Assembly (NCBI GenBank): GCA_037974665.1
Contig: CM075781.1
Span: forward strand, 35,069,235 to 35,133,234
Length of the DNA stretch: 64,000 nt
Origin: Ehretia macrophylla
Lineage: Eukaryota > Streptophyta > Magnoliopsida > Boraginales > Ehretiaceae
Reading direction: 5' to 3'
The translations under genes were made by a program, and so were the position numbers. Below the pieces are notes generated by a model. That model saw nothing but the letters and a program-made list of their open reading frames with translations, made no database searches and was not told where the DNA came from. This document shows positions 21,021-30,280 of this stretch, piece after piece; the first letter of the stretch is position 1; every line of letters begins with the position of its first letter.

Positions 21021-21863
21021 GCTACAAACTTTGTTATTTTTATTTTTCTCTCCGATCTTTTATTTTTTATGAACATTTTTTTGAATAATACATATTCCGT
21101 AGTCAATCCGTGCCTATTTGGCCATCGCATAGCTACGAAATTTGTTATGATTTTTGTTGCCGAATTAATTAAATAATCCGTAGGTAGTCCATAGCAAATT
21201 TGTCACGGCTAGGCACGAAATATTATTTTTTTTATTTTTTTTATAATTAAAATTATTGTCCGTAACCAATTTGTAGCCATTTTTTGTCGCTATTTCAACG
21301 GAATCTAAGTTGGCTACGGATAGGCTACGAAATTAGCAATTCCGTAGCCAATTTACTACGAAAAAAATCCGTCGCCCGTATGCTGTTTTCTTGTAGTGTT
21401 TAAAATGTTTTAATTTAGTTCCTATTGTTTCACCAAAAGTTTCAATTTTGTTCCTATTGTTTAAAATATTTCAATTTAGTCCCTATTATTTTCAAAAAGT
21501 TTCAAATTTATCCCTATTATTTTTTAAAAATTTCAATTTCGTTCCAATTATTTTCTTAAAATTTCAAATTCGTTCTTATTATCCAATGACTAAATCAAAT
21601 TTTTTTGAGAAACAATAGGGATAAATTTGAAACTTTTTGAAAATAATAAGGACGAAATTGAAATGTTTTGAGAAATAATAAAGACGCAAATGAAAACTTT
21701 AAACAATAAGGATGAAATTAAAACTTTTAGGGAAACAATATGAACTAAATTGAGACATATTAGATAATAGGGACTAAACTGAAATTTTTTGCAAACAATA
21801 AGGACTAAATGTGAGATTTTCCCAAAAAATTACATATTCAAAACATAATTTTACATATTCTAG

Positions 21864-22286
21864 ACATGATCATTTGGATGAAAATTGCAAGCTTAGAAAC
21901 TTTGGAAGGATGGCACGCCTCTAGACTTGGTGGATCTTGCTATGGGAGATTCCTTTGTTAGAAATGAAGTAATTCGATGTATAAACATTGACCCCATTGT
22001 ATTGACTTTGTTTTGTTGAATGAAATTCACTTATTGGCTTAACCAAAAAAAAAAAAAGACATCAGTTTACTCTGTGTGCAAGAAGATGCTGCAGAGAGAC
22101 CTACCTTGATATTAGTGGTTCTCATGTTTAAAAGTTCCACTCTTACTCTACCATTATTGCATTAACCAACATTCTTCTTTCATAGCAGAACAGATACTAT
22201 TGTGAAGCCTCTAGAGTCGGATGAATCCTCAGGTAAGTCAATTCCATGGTTAGCAAATATCAATTACGGAATTATATCTGAAATAA
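21864..22286 (+). CDS. CRK pseudogene exon 7: kinase C-lobe and C-terminus
   Basis: After an AG at 21862-21863 the exon contains KLWKDGTPLDLVDLAMGDSF and VRNEVIRCIN, then an inserted retroposed piece (21989-22058), then LLCVQEDAAERPT, the end of the kinase fold. The tail TFFFHSRTDTIVKPLESDES and KSIPW is the usual CRK C-terminus; one frame over it finishes SITELYLK with TAA at 22284-22286. There are stops at the usual Trp of YAWKLW (TAG) and at 22163-22165 (TAA). This exon proves that the gene continues on the far side of the transposon nest. Confidence 0.85.
21989..22058 (+). mobile_element. 70-bp poly(A)-tailed retroposed insertion in exon 7
   Basis: It splits the conserved CIxI-SLLCVQ motif. 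The insert ends 'cttattggcttaacc' plus 13 A residues and is flanked by ACAT on both sides (21985-21988 and 22059-22062). It fits a severely 5'-truncated LINE or SINE 3' tail. The short duplication makes the exact ends uncertain. Confidence 0.6.
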
Positions 22287-22779
22287 GAGGAGAAGATCCA
22301 ATTATTGTCAATGATTCAAGTTGCGAACGACTTGTGTTATTGTTACACACTCACCAAAAGATCTAAAGCAATTTCTGTTGTATCTAGCACATTCTATTGT
22401 GCATCGCTACGTACACTTGAACTTGATTTGTCACAGTTTTGAATAACAGCAAGCCGATTAAACCACAACTAATATCAAAACCTGGGCATTGCTTAATAGG
22501 TGATGCTACTATCTTGATCTTGATGAGGTTCCAATCCACTTTTTCCGAGTACTAAAAAGAAAAGATTACTACGTGATTTTATTAGCTCATATATTTGTCA
22601 TTTTAGTGATTTTTTGATTTATTTATTTTGTAATTCTTCACCTAACGGATTTGAGAGGTTATATTCTTTTAGCAGGTGATGTGTCAAGTGTTGAGACTCT
22701 GCTTATAGGCGATTTGAAGTGTGACATTCAGCATCAAGTTTTGGCTATAACAAAACGCCAGTAGCGGTACGATTATATC
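22287..22779. other. Region after the CRK pseudogene, no gene
   Basis: Presumed former 3' untranslated and downstream sequence. No recognised gene or transposon end. Confidence 0.4.
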
Positions 22780-23166
22780 TGTAGAAAATAATAAATAATA
22801 TAATAAATTCATCTCTATTATATTAAGTTTTAGATAAAATATTAATTTAACATAGTATCAGAGCCTAGGTTTTGGGTTCAAAATCAGAATTTTGGTACCA
22901 AAAGATCATGGGTTCAAAACTTATCATCACATATTGAAAAAAAAAATTAAATTTTAGATGAAATATTAACTTAACAGAGACTCATAGCTTAAGTTCTGGG
23001 TTCAAAATCAGCTCTTAGGTACCAAAAAGTTATGAGTTCAAAACTTATCGACACCTATTTAAAAATATTTAAATTATTCAATTGCAAATCTAAAAGATTT
23101 ACTTTACATGCACTTATGAAAACGTGTTGGAAGTAATAAATAGTATAATAAAGTATTTTCTAACAA
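22780..23166 (+). mobile_element. TRIM-like element, plus strand, with duplicated tail
   Basis: The terminal repeat 22780-22852 (TGTAGAAAATAATAAATAAT to TTTAACA) is followed by TAGTATCAGAGC (22853-22864), a one-mismatch initiator-Met primer-binding site. A second repeat tail ending TTAACA lies at 22946-22976, followed by a second leader, and a third repeat begins TGTTGGAAGTAATAAATAG (23125). It is the same family as the minus-strand copies near 60-300 and 1849-2306. No coding capacity. Confidence 0.55.
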
Positions 23167-23589
23167 CTTATTCTTTTCTAAACTATCTTTTTTATAAATA
23201 ATTAATTTATTACTATAAATCTGATAACTTAGATTTAAAATTTAATGTCCCCTAGTAAACCTCAACTAGAAGATCATAAGAGAATTAATAAATGAAAAAA
23301 TCCTTACCCAGACTACTAAAACCCCAACAAAATTTTAGTTAGACTAAGACCGTGCATCCTCACATCTCATTGACATTAACAATTAGTAACTACATAAAAT
23401 ACCTATTAAGTTTAATATTTACACAAAACTCCCTCCTTTAACCTCACCATTCTCCTAACCATCAAAGCCTCTGCCACCACCCAAATTGGGCTGCGCTGCC
23501 ACACATCCTTCTCGATTTAAAGATTATCACCTCTTTCCCAATTGCGTCAAAGAGGCATTGAAATTTTTTACATCTTTTTCGCATATTAC
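23167..23589. other. AT-rich stretch, no gene
   Basis: No gene or element end recognised; short A and T runs only. Confidence 0.4.
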
Positions 23590-23659
23590 ATAGAAAGCAT
23601 GGTTAAGAAAAAAATTCAAGAATTCTAATCTCTAGATAACAAAGGCCTCATGTGAGCTT

Positions 23660-24499
23660 TCCACCGTAACCCTCTACGGTTTGTCAAAAGTTCACAGAGC
23701 CCCATATATTTTTAAGTGTACAAATATCCATTATAGTTTATAAAATGTAGTACTACAACCTCTTCGTAAAAAAAATAATTATTTTTAACAAGAAATGTGC
23801 TGCACGAATTGTAAATGTGGTTGATTTTTATAAGTTTTACCAATACAATAAGCTTTGACATTTACTAAAATACCCTTTTACCAAAAAAATAATAAAATAA
23901 AACTGCCTTCTTTCCCAACACCCCCTACCCCACCCCACCCCGTCATATATATATATATATATATATATATAAACACTCGCACAACTTGTCAGCCACCCCA
24001 TCTCCGGCCTTATCCAGTCCACGGCGGCACGCGACTTCATTATCGTTGTTTAATTAGGTCAAATCTGACGGGGTTGCATTAAGAAATTTATGTTCTACCA
24101 TGTATTTAATTGATTCGTGTTAGAAATAACAGAAAAAAAAAGAGCCTTTGATTCTAGTTCCGATGTTGTTATACAAAGAAAATGGATCTCTTCAACCAAT
24201 CGCCCAAACAACAACCTTATTCCTCCCAAGACCTATTCCAGTTCCAATTCCGATACTGCTATACAAATAAGAAAAGCACAATCTCCTTTTTGCCATATTA
24301 CAATTCAACCACCAAGATGTATATATATGCTGAGAAGAACCTGCAACTTTTGCCTCTATATGTTGAGGCTTCGAGAATGACTCTTCATCGATTTGGCAAC
24401 ACTTCCTCAAGTTCTATATGGTACGAGCTTGCTTATACATAGGCTAAAGGAAGGACTCGAAAGGGTCATAGAATATGGCAGATTGCATTCGGCAGTGGG

Positions 24500-24551
<52 letters not shown>

Positions 24552-24895
24552 CTTGATATCTGTCTTGAATTCTTCACCAATTTTCTTACCCATTTAATGA
24601 GTATTTGAAGACCATGGAGTTTGTTAAATGCAAGAGAGTATTTGAGCTTGGGGAACAAGGAGATACCAAAGAGGGGCAAATTGGTAAATTTGGAGAAGTT
24701 GGATAAATGATAAATACAAAATAAAGTAAAAAATAAGGGCATTTATGTCTTTTAATCGTTTCTGTTAAAAATGTTGATGGAAAAAGACGAAGGGACACGT
24801 GTGTTAAGTTTTATAAACTATAGGAGTCCTTGTGCACTTTTAAATGTATAAGAGAACCCTTTGTATTTTCGACAAGTCATAAGGGGCAACGGTTC
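23660..24895. mobile_element. Inverted-repeat element of about 1.2 kb
   Basis: The left arm (about 23662-23745: 'ctacggtttgtcaaaagtt', 'atagtttataaaatg') pairs imperfectly with the right arm (about 24805-24890: 'ttttataaactatagg', 'cgacaagtcataagggg'). The interior has TA microsatellites (23944-23971 and 24499-24551) and AT-rich frames without domains. The matching locus at 61109-61440 lacks it, so it is an insertion. The superfamily is unassigned. Confidence 0.5.
24499..24551. repeat. (TA)n microsatellite
   Basis: A run of more than 50 alternating T and A bases. It creates Tyr/Ile-repeat frames that are not genes. Confidence 0.9.
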
Positions 24896-25039
24896 ATTTA
24901 TCCTAATTTAAATAGCAAGGTAAAAAGTGAAATAGAAAATGCTTACAATTGTTGTCTTCACTTTGGAACTCGGTGTGAACTTTGAGATCATACCCATTTT
25001 ATTCTGGTGCATATTTTTTAGCAACTGTATGATGTCTAT

Positions 25040-25368
25040 TGTTGGAAAATTAAGGCCGAAAGAATAATTTATGAACTCTTCCATGAATTAGTAGTACAAA
25101 TAGTTACAATAGTTGTTGTTCGAACACTATCTCTCCAAATTATTTTAGAGATCATAGCTCTATTATTATGGCTCATGACTCCTAGATTTAGAGCTTTTGT
25201 GCGAGTTTTGGAGTTCTTAAGGCCTCTAGTGTTAATTTTTCAGACTTTATTAATTTGGAGCACTTGTTCATCCTACAAATGATACAACAACACATATTTA
25301 AGTAAGTTCATAGGATAGATCTTTTAGACTGGACACTTGGAGAATACTACAAAAGTGTATTAATTTCA
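25040..25368 (-). repeat. LTR of a truncated minus-strand retrotransposon
   Basis: It starts TGTTGGAAAATTAAGG and ends TTTCA, followed by 'accctccccttcatac' (25369-25384), a polypurine tract on the minus strand. The first 100 bp match 28380-28490 ('gttacaatagttgttgtt', 'cactatctctccaa'). It sits inside the locus-1 downstream block, which is uninterrupted at this point in locus 2. Confidence 0.55.
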
Positions 25369-25740
25369 ACCCTCCCCTTCATACACTTTTCTAGTAATTT
25401 CAGTTTTTGCTCGTGTCTTGCATCTTTGATGATCGAATTAAATATATCTCCTCCTCAAACTCTTGAGATATAATTTTTTTTATCTCGTGTCTTGTGTAAA
25501 CAAGATCAGGCCTTGGGTAAATAGCATTATAACTCTCTATAGTTGCCGAAAGTGTACAAGATCTCTGTAGTTTGAAAAGTACATCGAACCCCTTGTAATT
25601 TTAAAAACATGAATACACATTCCCTCTTCACCTTTCTGTTAACAAAGTTAACAGAATTATATAAAAAAACTGAAATTCCTCTCAATTTTTTTTTCTTTTT
25701 TCTCTTTTCTCCTTTTCTTTTTTGGTTATCATATTAGACA

Positions 25741-25741
<1 letters not shown>

Positions 25742-25801
<60 letters not shown>

Positions 25802-25842
25802 CCATACCAAAACAAATAAGACACACACACACACACACACAT
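25742..25842. repeat. (TA)n and (CA)n compound microsatellite
   Basis: An alternating TA run (25742-25792) leads into CACACA blocks (25792-25800 and 25821-25840). Long Tyr/Ile and Val/Cys frames here are artefacts of the repeat. Confidence 0.9.
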
Positions 25843-25993
25843 ATATACAAAAAAAAAGAAAAAAAAGAATTGCATACCACAAAAAATAAAAAAATAAAAT
25901 CCTCCAGAGATCTGTAATGCAATTAACTTGTAGTACTGAACTTCATATTTATTATGCTGCTGCTATATAAGATGATTGTTATATTTTGTTAAA

Positions 25994-26369
25994 GGGCTAA
26001 TACCACTTTTGGTCCCATATTTTTGAATTCATTGACACTTTGGTCCCTTATCTTCAAAAGTGATATATTTTAATTCTTTATCTTTTAAAGTTGAAATATC
26101 GTTCGTCCTTATCGGTGATTCCGTTAAAAAAGATGAAAAAATACATAATTGACCAAAATACTCCTACCACTACCACCGCTACCACCACCATATTGTAGGG
26201 GTATTTTGGTTAACCATAATCTTTTTCCTTTTTTTTTAACGAAATCAGCGACAAGGACTAACGGTGTCCCAACTTTAAAAGATAAAGGACTGAAATGTAT
26301 CATTTTTGAATATAAGAGACCAAAGTGTCAATCAGATCAAAGATAAGAGACCAAAAGTAGTATTAACCC
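25994..26369. mobile_element. Mutator-like foldback MITE
   Basis: Termini GGGCTAATACCACTTTTGGT and its mirror AAAAGTAGTATTAACCC are flanked by a perfect 9-bp duplication TTTGTTAAA (25985-25993 and 26370-26378). The arms extend far inward ('tttggtcccttatcttcaa' against 'aagagaccaaagtgtcaat'). It is 376 bp and the same family as 10301-10677. The loop contains an ACC/ACT-rich stretch. Confidence 0.85.
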
Positions 26370-26378
26370 TTTGTTAAA

Positions 26379-27150
26379 TAGCTAGTTTAATTCATCAAAA
26401 ATATGCCACCGCGATGTGCCCCCGACTTTTGGGCACTTATTAAATGTTCATCCTGTCTTACTTTGTCTGTAGAGATCCAAGGCTTTTCATGGATAGTGGT
26501 TGGTTCACAACACATCAATGTCCGACTCTAATCTGGGTTTCTCGATTTTTCTTGTACATAGTGATTAAAGAAGTGCACATGAGCATGTACACCGTTATGC
26601 AAAATAACGCCATCTTTTCTGAAAAACATTTGTCGAATATTTTAGACAAAAATGTATACTTCATAAGTAGGCCCCAAAGGTGTTTGATAAAATGTGAAGG
26701 TGTAATTTGCATTGAAAACTTACACAAATATGTCTCACGATATGTGCTAACGTTGTTTGACAAAATGCCAAAGCGAACGTTGCATTGAAAAGTTAGTTGA
26801 ATAAATTGCAGCTTTAAGGTGAGTGTTTGTTGTTCAAAGAAAAAAGAGTGAGTTCGAAGGTAAACCCAGGAAAAATGTAATGTGGAGGGTCAATTCCTCA
26901 CACATTCATATCCGGAGAACTGCATCTTCGGGTTACTTCCCTACGAAGGTAAACCCAGGAAAAATCTTATTTTTTTAATTTTTTTTTTTGGTGAAAAGAA
27001 TAGGTGGAGTGGAAAGAAAAAAAAAGGGAAAAAAAATGTATCATATAAGAGTATTTTTGTCCAAATAATTAATAATTAAAGCAAAAAAAAATGAGTAATT
27101 GTACTTAACGCGTGGCATCGCACATTTCATTAAAATAGACGGATTTATTG
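26379..27150. other. Interior of the 1.76-kb inverted-repeat element, no gene
   Basis: Open frames on both strands (26444-26788) are compositionally ordinary and carry no motif I recognise. 'aggtaaacccaggaaaaat' occurs twice (26859 and 26946). Confidence 0.35.
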
Positions 27151-27275
27151 ATGAAAGGAATTATGGTGTTACGTTTTTAAAACCACAAAATGGTCTGGTG
27201 CACTTTTAAAACCACAGAGAGTTCTATACACTTTCAACAAATCATAAGAGACTACGGTACTATTTACCCCTAGGC

Positions 27276-27929
27276 CACTTTTGAAACATTTGTTCTTCAA
27301 ATTCTTGTAGATTTCTCCTCCTTCAGCTGATGTTAGTTGCTCATCAGTGCACTTCAGCAAGGCAAGTTGATGCGTTTATGATGACCAAAATTTTGTTGCC
27401 TTTATAATGACCAATTTGTATCTTTTCTTTCCAAGCACTTTAGACCAAAATTGCGTCACTTTTGTGTTGTCATTCTTCAACCAACATGTTTGACCACAAT
27501 TTTCCAGATAAATCTAAGCTTAGGTGGTGAAACTTGTGGTTGTTGTAGTACAATGCTTTGATATCTTATTGATCATATGTTTAATAGGCAGGCATATTCT
27601 AAAAGTGAGACCTTTTGAAAAAACTATTATAATGATATTTTCAACCTGCCTCTTTGCTTTGAGGTTCTTTGCCTCGGTGAGAAACATAGCACGTGCATAC
27701 CTGAGTGTGGATACTAGTGTTCTGCCCGAGCCTTGTTATGATGTGCGACTTCTTGATGCTGATATTAGTTCCTTTGTAGGACTTGACTATTTAAGCTTTG
27801 GAGAACTACATTTGCAACGTAGTTTTTGCCTAGTTGATATTCACCGATGGAAGTTAGTTGATGCTTGATCACGGCTTCGGCAGCTTGTTGAGGTTGACGC
27901 CAAGTTGATACTTGTGGTGCTCACTTGAT
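27276..27929. other. Interior remnant of the truncated retrotransposon, no clear gene
   Basis: A 114-codon frame at 27524-27868 lacks recognisable domains. 'gttgacgccaagttgat' occurs on both sides of the solo LTR (27892 and 28340), which may be local sequence or part of the older element. Confidence 0.3.
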
Positions 27930-27934
27930 GGGTC

Positions 27935-28331
27935 TGTTGGAAAATACAAATCAAAATTCAAGATGACTCTTGAAATTTTAAAAAATGAAGAGACAAGGTT
28001 CAAAGCATTTGATAATTGTAAAGTAAATTAATTGAAGCTATTTTAAAGTCGTGAATTTAGACATGTATCTAGATTGTACCTTTTGGTATTATTAGATTCG
28101 TATTAAATAGAGTGTCTCTTAATTTTTCTATCTACTAGTATAAATAAGCTTTGATGGTTTTGTATCAAAGTACCCCAAGTTTTTCAAGCTATGTAGTTTG
28201 AAAGAGTCAGTTAATAACTGGACTCAAAAAAATATATCCGGGCTTGGGTATCTGTGGATATAGGATAAGTCTAAACCACGTTAAAAGTTCTATGTATCCT
28301 TTGTATTTGTGTACTAGATCCATTTCCAACA
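27935..28331 (+). mobile_element. Solo LTR of a copia-type element
   Basis: A 397-bp unit starts TGTTGGAAAA and ends TTTCCAACA, flanked by a perfect 5-bp duplication GGGTC (27930-27934 and 28332-28336). It has a TATAAATAA box near 28140 and the phrase 'aagtctaaaccacgttaaaa' typical of Ty1/copia LTRs. No internal region remains, so it arose by LTR-LTR recombination. Confidence 0.8.
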
Positions 28332-28490
28332 GGGTCTTAGTTGACGCCAAGTTGATGACCCAATTAGGCTCTAATACTATGTAAGAAAATTGAGGACGGA
28401 AGAATAACTGTGAATTCTTCCATTAATTAATAGTAGAAATAGTTACAATAATTATTGTTGGAACACTATCTCTCCAACTATATTGTTATG

Positions 28491-28724
28491 GATCATGGTC
28501 AATTCCAAGCAGTGGTGATGAGTGGTAGAAGAGATGGTGATCATGATACGGTGGTAAGTGGAAGTGATGGTCTAATTCTGGTGGTGGTGGTGAGAGATGG
28601 TGGAGTTCGTAATGGTGGTCACTACAGGGTTTGGTTTGTTGGTGAAAATATTTTAAACCAAGCAAAAACTTAATTTTTAGCCTACGGATGGATTTTTGGG
28701 GTTAGCTTACTCTCGGGGTCACAA
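28491..28724. other. Short GGT/GAT-rich stretch, no gene
   Basis: Plus-strand 'ggtggtgatgagtgg' and 'ggtggtggtggtgagag' (28510-28620) give low-complexity frames only. Confidence 0.4.
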
Positions 28725-30240
28725 CTACATACGTGGTACTTCTGTCTTTATCAATGCCATCAATAATATCTCCCAACTTTGAACAACTTCTATCATTCTT
28801 AATTCCACCCCTGGAATGAGAAACCAAAAAAAAAATACTCCATTGACTTTCTTTAAGAGGTCCCCGGTCCCGCTCGCCATTATTTTTGTAGGTCCATTGA
28901 CTTGCTTTAATAGGTCTCCGGTCCCCGCTTGCCATTATTTTCGTAGGGAGATTTTTCTCACCACAACTATTTGAAATCTTCTAATATTTTGTATGCTTCG
29001 ATCGGTTGCTTTGAGCTTCAATAAGAAAGATTAGTTTTTTCATCCATAGACAACTACATTGTCTAACAATTTAATGCATCTCTATAATTCAATGGAATTG
29101 GTCACTGTATACTTCATTTCCCCCCCATTGTTAGCACCACGAGACTCGTCAAATTTCCCTTATAAATAATAGCTTTCCAGATCACAAATGTGTCATATAT
29201 CTCATATTTATAGTTTAAATTTATGCCTAGGAGTTTCGACCTTCATAGTTTGAACTTAATTTGGAATATGCTGGAATTAGTTAGCTTGTACTTATTGATT
29301 CGAACATTGATGCTTGACTTTAAATTTCTCAAATCTTCTAGGAATGAATAATTTGAACTTTGGGTCAAAACCATTTTAGTTCATGAAGTTTGCTCTAAAG
29401 ACCAAATTAGTCCCTCAAGTTTGTAAAAAGACAAAAGAGGTCTCTCTAGTTAACTTTTGTTAGCCAAATATTAACAGTCAAAGGGTTGACCGAGTTAAAA
29501 AACCATTATATCCTTAGGCAACATATATTATAAAAGAAAATTACAATAAAAGTCTAAATCAGTCTAAAAAAACATAATTCACATAATTTGCATAGGAAAA
29601 AAAATAAAAATTAAAAAATATCAGTTCAAACATAAACAAATTAAAGTTAATAATATATCGTTAAAAAATAAACAATCATGATTCATCCTCTATTCTGGCC
29701 GGTACCCTCGCTGTTAATTATGTCAATGATGATTATTTATTTTTTAATGGTATATTACTGAATTTAATTTGTTTATATTTGAACTGATATTTTTTAGTTT
29801 TGGTTTTTTTTTTCCTGCACAAATGATGTGAATTATGTTTTTTTAGACTGATTTAGACTTTTATTGTAATTTTCTTTTATAATATATGTTGCCTAAGGAT
29901 ATAATGGTCTTTTAACTCGGTCAATCCTTTGACTATTAACATTTGACTAACAAAAGTTAATTGAATGGACCTCTTTTATTTTTTTGCAAACCTGAGGGAC
30001 CAATTTGGTCTTTAGAGCAAACCTCAGGAACTAAAATGATTTTTGCCCTTTGGACTTTTCTTATAATCTTGAATTTTCTACAAATTTAGAATTCTCTGGG
30101 ATCTTTGACTTTTTTCTTAGCTCCGAAATTTTCTTTGATTTTCTAGTTTGATTTCCAACAGTTAAACCATGTCGCCATTTGAAGCTTTATAAAGAATAAG
30201 GTAGAGAAGCAGGAAAAATAATTATTTTGCGGTGTTGAAA
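28725..30240 (+). promoter_or_regulatory. Upstream block of CRK locus 2
   Basis: It is collinear with 4330-5360: 'acgtggtacttctgtcttt', 'cattcttaattccacc', the doubled 'ccattgactt...ggtctccggtcccc' unit, 'ttttgtatgcttcgatcgg', 'aatggaattggtcactgta', a TTATAAATA box near 29159, and 'gttaaaccatgtcgccat' near 30163. A 688-bp foldback element is inserted at 29361. The gene it once drove is represented by the exon remnant at 59182-59500, now 29 kb away. Confidence 0.7.
29361..30048. mobile_element. Mutator-like foldback element with arms over 300 bp
   Basis: The left arm (29361 to about 29690) is mirrored nearly throughout by the right arm (about 29735-30048). Landmarks include 'gctctaaagaccaaattag' against 'ccaatttggtctttagagc', and 'ccttaggcaacatatatta' against its complement near 29880. 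The loop is only about 45 bp. The flanks TTTGAACTT (29352-29360) and TTTGGACTT (30049-30057) are a 9-bp duplication with one mismatch. Transcribed, it would form a very long hairpin. Confidence 0.85.
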
Positions 30241-30280
30241 TGTGATCTAAGTAAAATAATAATAATAATAATAGTAATAA

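Larger units (their letters stand above)
10775..21398 (-). mobile_element. CACTA (En/Spm-type) transposon, 10.6 kb, deleted
   Basis: The right end is CTTGTAGTG (reverse complement CACTACAAGAAAACAGC), and the left end CCCTACATGAAAAA is a mutated version. The flanking 3-bp duplication is TTT (10772-10774 and 21399-21401), as expected for CACTA, and the empty site can be read from the host foldback element. Both ends are packed with subterminal 'ccgtagccaa' and 'ggctacgga' motifs. Minus-strand fragments of a transposase-associated domain (13890-14190) and of a Ptta/En/Spm protein (12680-13015, 11788-12108) remain, in the usual order. The large catalytic transposase domain is not visible, so the copy is non-autonomous. 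Confidence 0.85.
10713..21822. mobile_element. Second Mutator-like foldback element, split by CACTA
   Basis: The left piece (10713-10774) and right piece (21402-21822) are built from inverted 'tttagtccctattgttt' and 'aaacaataaggactaaa' motifs. The outer ends GGAAAAATTTCACATTTAG and its mirror at 21804-21822 are inverted repeats, flanked by AAAAAATTA on both sides (10704-10712 and 21824-21832), a 9-bp duplication. About 480 bp belongs to this element; the rest is the inserted CACTA transposon. Confidence 0.75.
5884..22286 (+). pseudogene. Cysteine-rich receptor-like kinase (CRK) pseudogene, seven exons
   Basis: Members of this family are plasma-membrane receptor kinases: signal peptide, two extracellular DUF26 domains, one membrane span and a cytosolic Ser/Thr kinase, active in stress and immune signalling. 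Exons read as 5884-6712, 8860-8994, 9077-9204, 9303-9511, 9646-9883, 10112-10245 and 21864-22286, with phases that join correctly (first junction completes a Gly codon). Lesions are many: paired indels in the second DUF26, a 2-base loss at 9357, stops at 9672 and in exon 7, an AA in place of the AG acceptor at 10110, a retroposed insertion in exon 7 and a frameshift before the C-terminal SITELYLK. The sixth intron has grown from about 100 bp to 11.6 kb by nested transposons. A product is very unlikely. The CRK assignment is strong; orthology to a named CRK is not attempted. Confidence 0.9.
23590..25039. other. Downstream block of CRK locus 1, interrupted
   Basis: The left end 'gaaagcatggttaagaaaa' to 'aattctaatctc' (23594-23640) and the right end 'aatgcttacaattgttgtc' to 'ttctggtgcatat' (24938-25018) match 61105-61150 and 61335-61412 in the same order. 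In locus 2 they are only about 180 bp apart; here a 1.2-kb inverted-repeat element separates them. This supports whole-locus duplication. Confidence 0.7.
25515..27275. mobile_element. Inverted-repeat element of about 1.76 kb
   Basis: The left end 'gggtaaatagcattataac' through 'gccgaaagtgtacaaga' and 'ttttaaaaacatgaatac' (25515-25640) is mirrored at 27150-27275 ('cgtttttaaaaccacaaaa', 'acactttcaacaaatca', 'actatttacccc'). The arms are about 110 bp and imperfect. The interior carries a TA/CA microsatellite, a Mutator-like MITE and about 900 bp without a recognisable gene. The family is unassigned. Confidence 0.5.
25369..28490 (-). mobile_element. Interior and second LTR of the truncated retrotransposon
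   Basis: The second LTR begins at 28380 (TGTAAGAAAATTGAGGACGG) directly after GCTCTAATACTA (28368-28379), a degenerate reverse complement of an initiator-Met primer-binding site. It is cut off at about 28490. Near 25430-25490 the minus strand has a 'tttgaggaggagatat' motif typical of the end of copia coding regions. Most of the interval is filled by a later inverted-repeat element and a solo LTR. No pol is visible. Confidence 0.45.

Noticed and set aside
23837-25922. Frames rich in Tyr-Ile or Val-Cys repeats
   Set aside because: They are translations of (TA)n and (CA)n microsatellites.
26444-26788. Overlapping frames on both strands as genes
   Set aside because: Ordinary composition, no motif, inside an inverted-repeat element.
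27524-27868. 114-codon frame as a host gene
   Set aside because: No domain, no splice context, and it lies inside a decayed retroelement interval.
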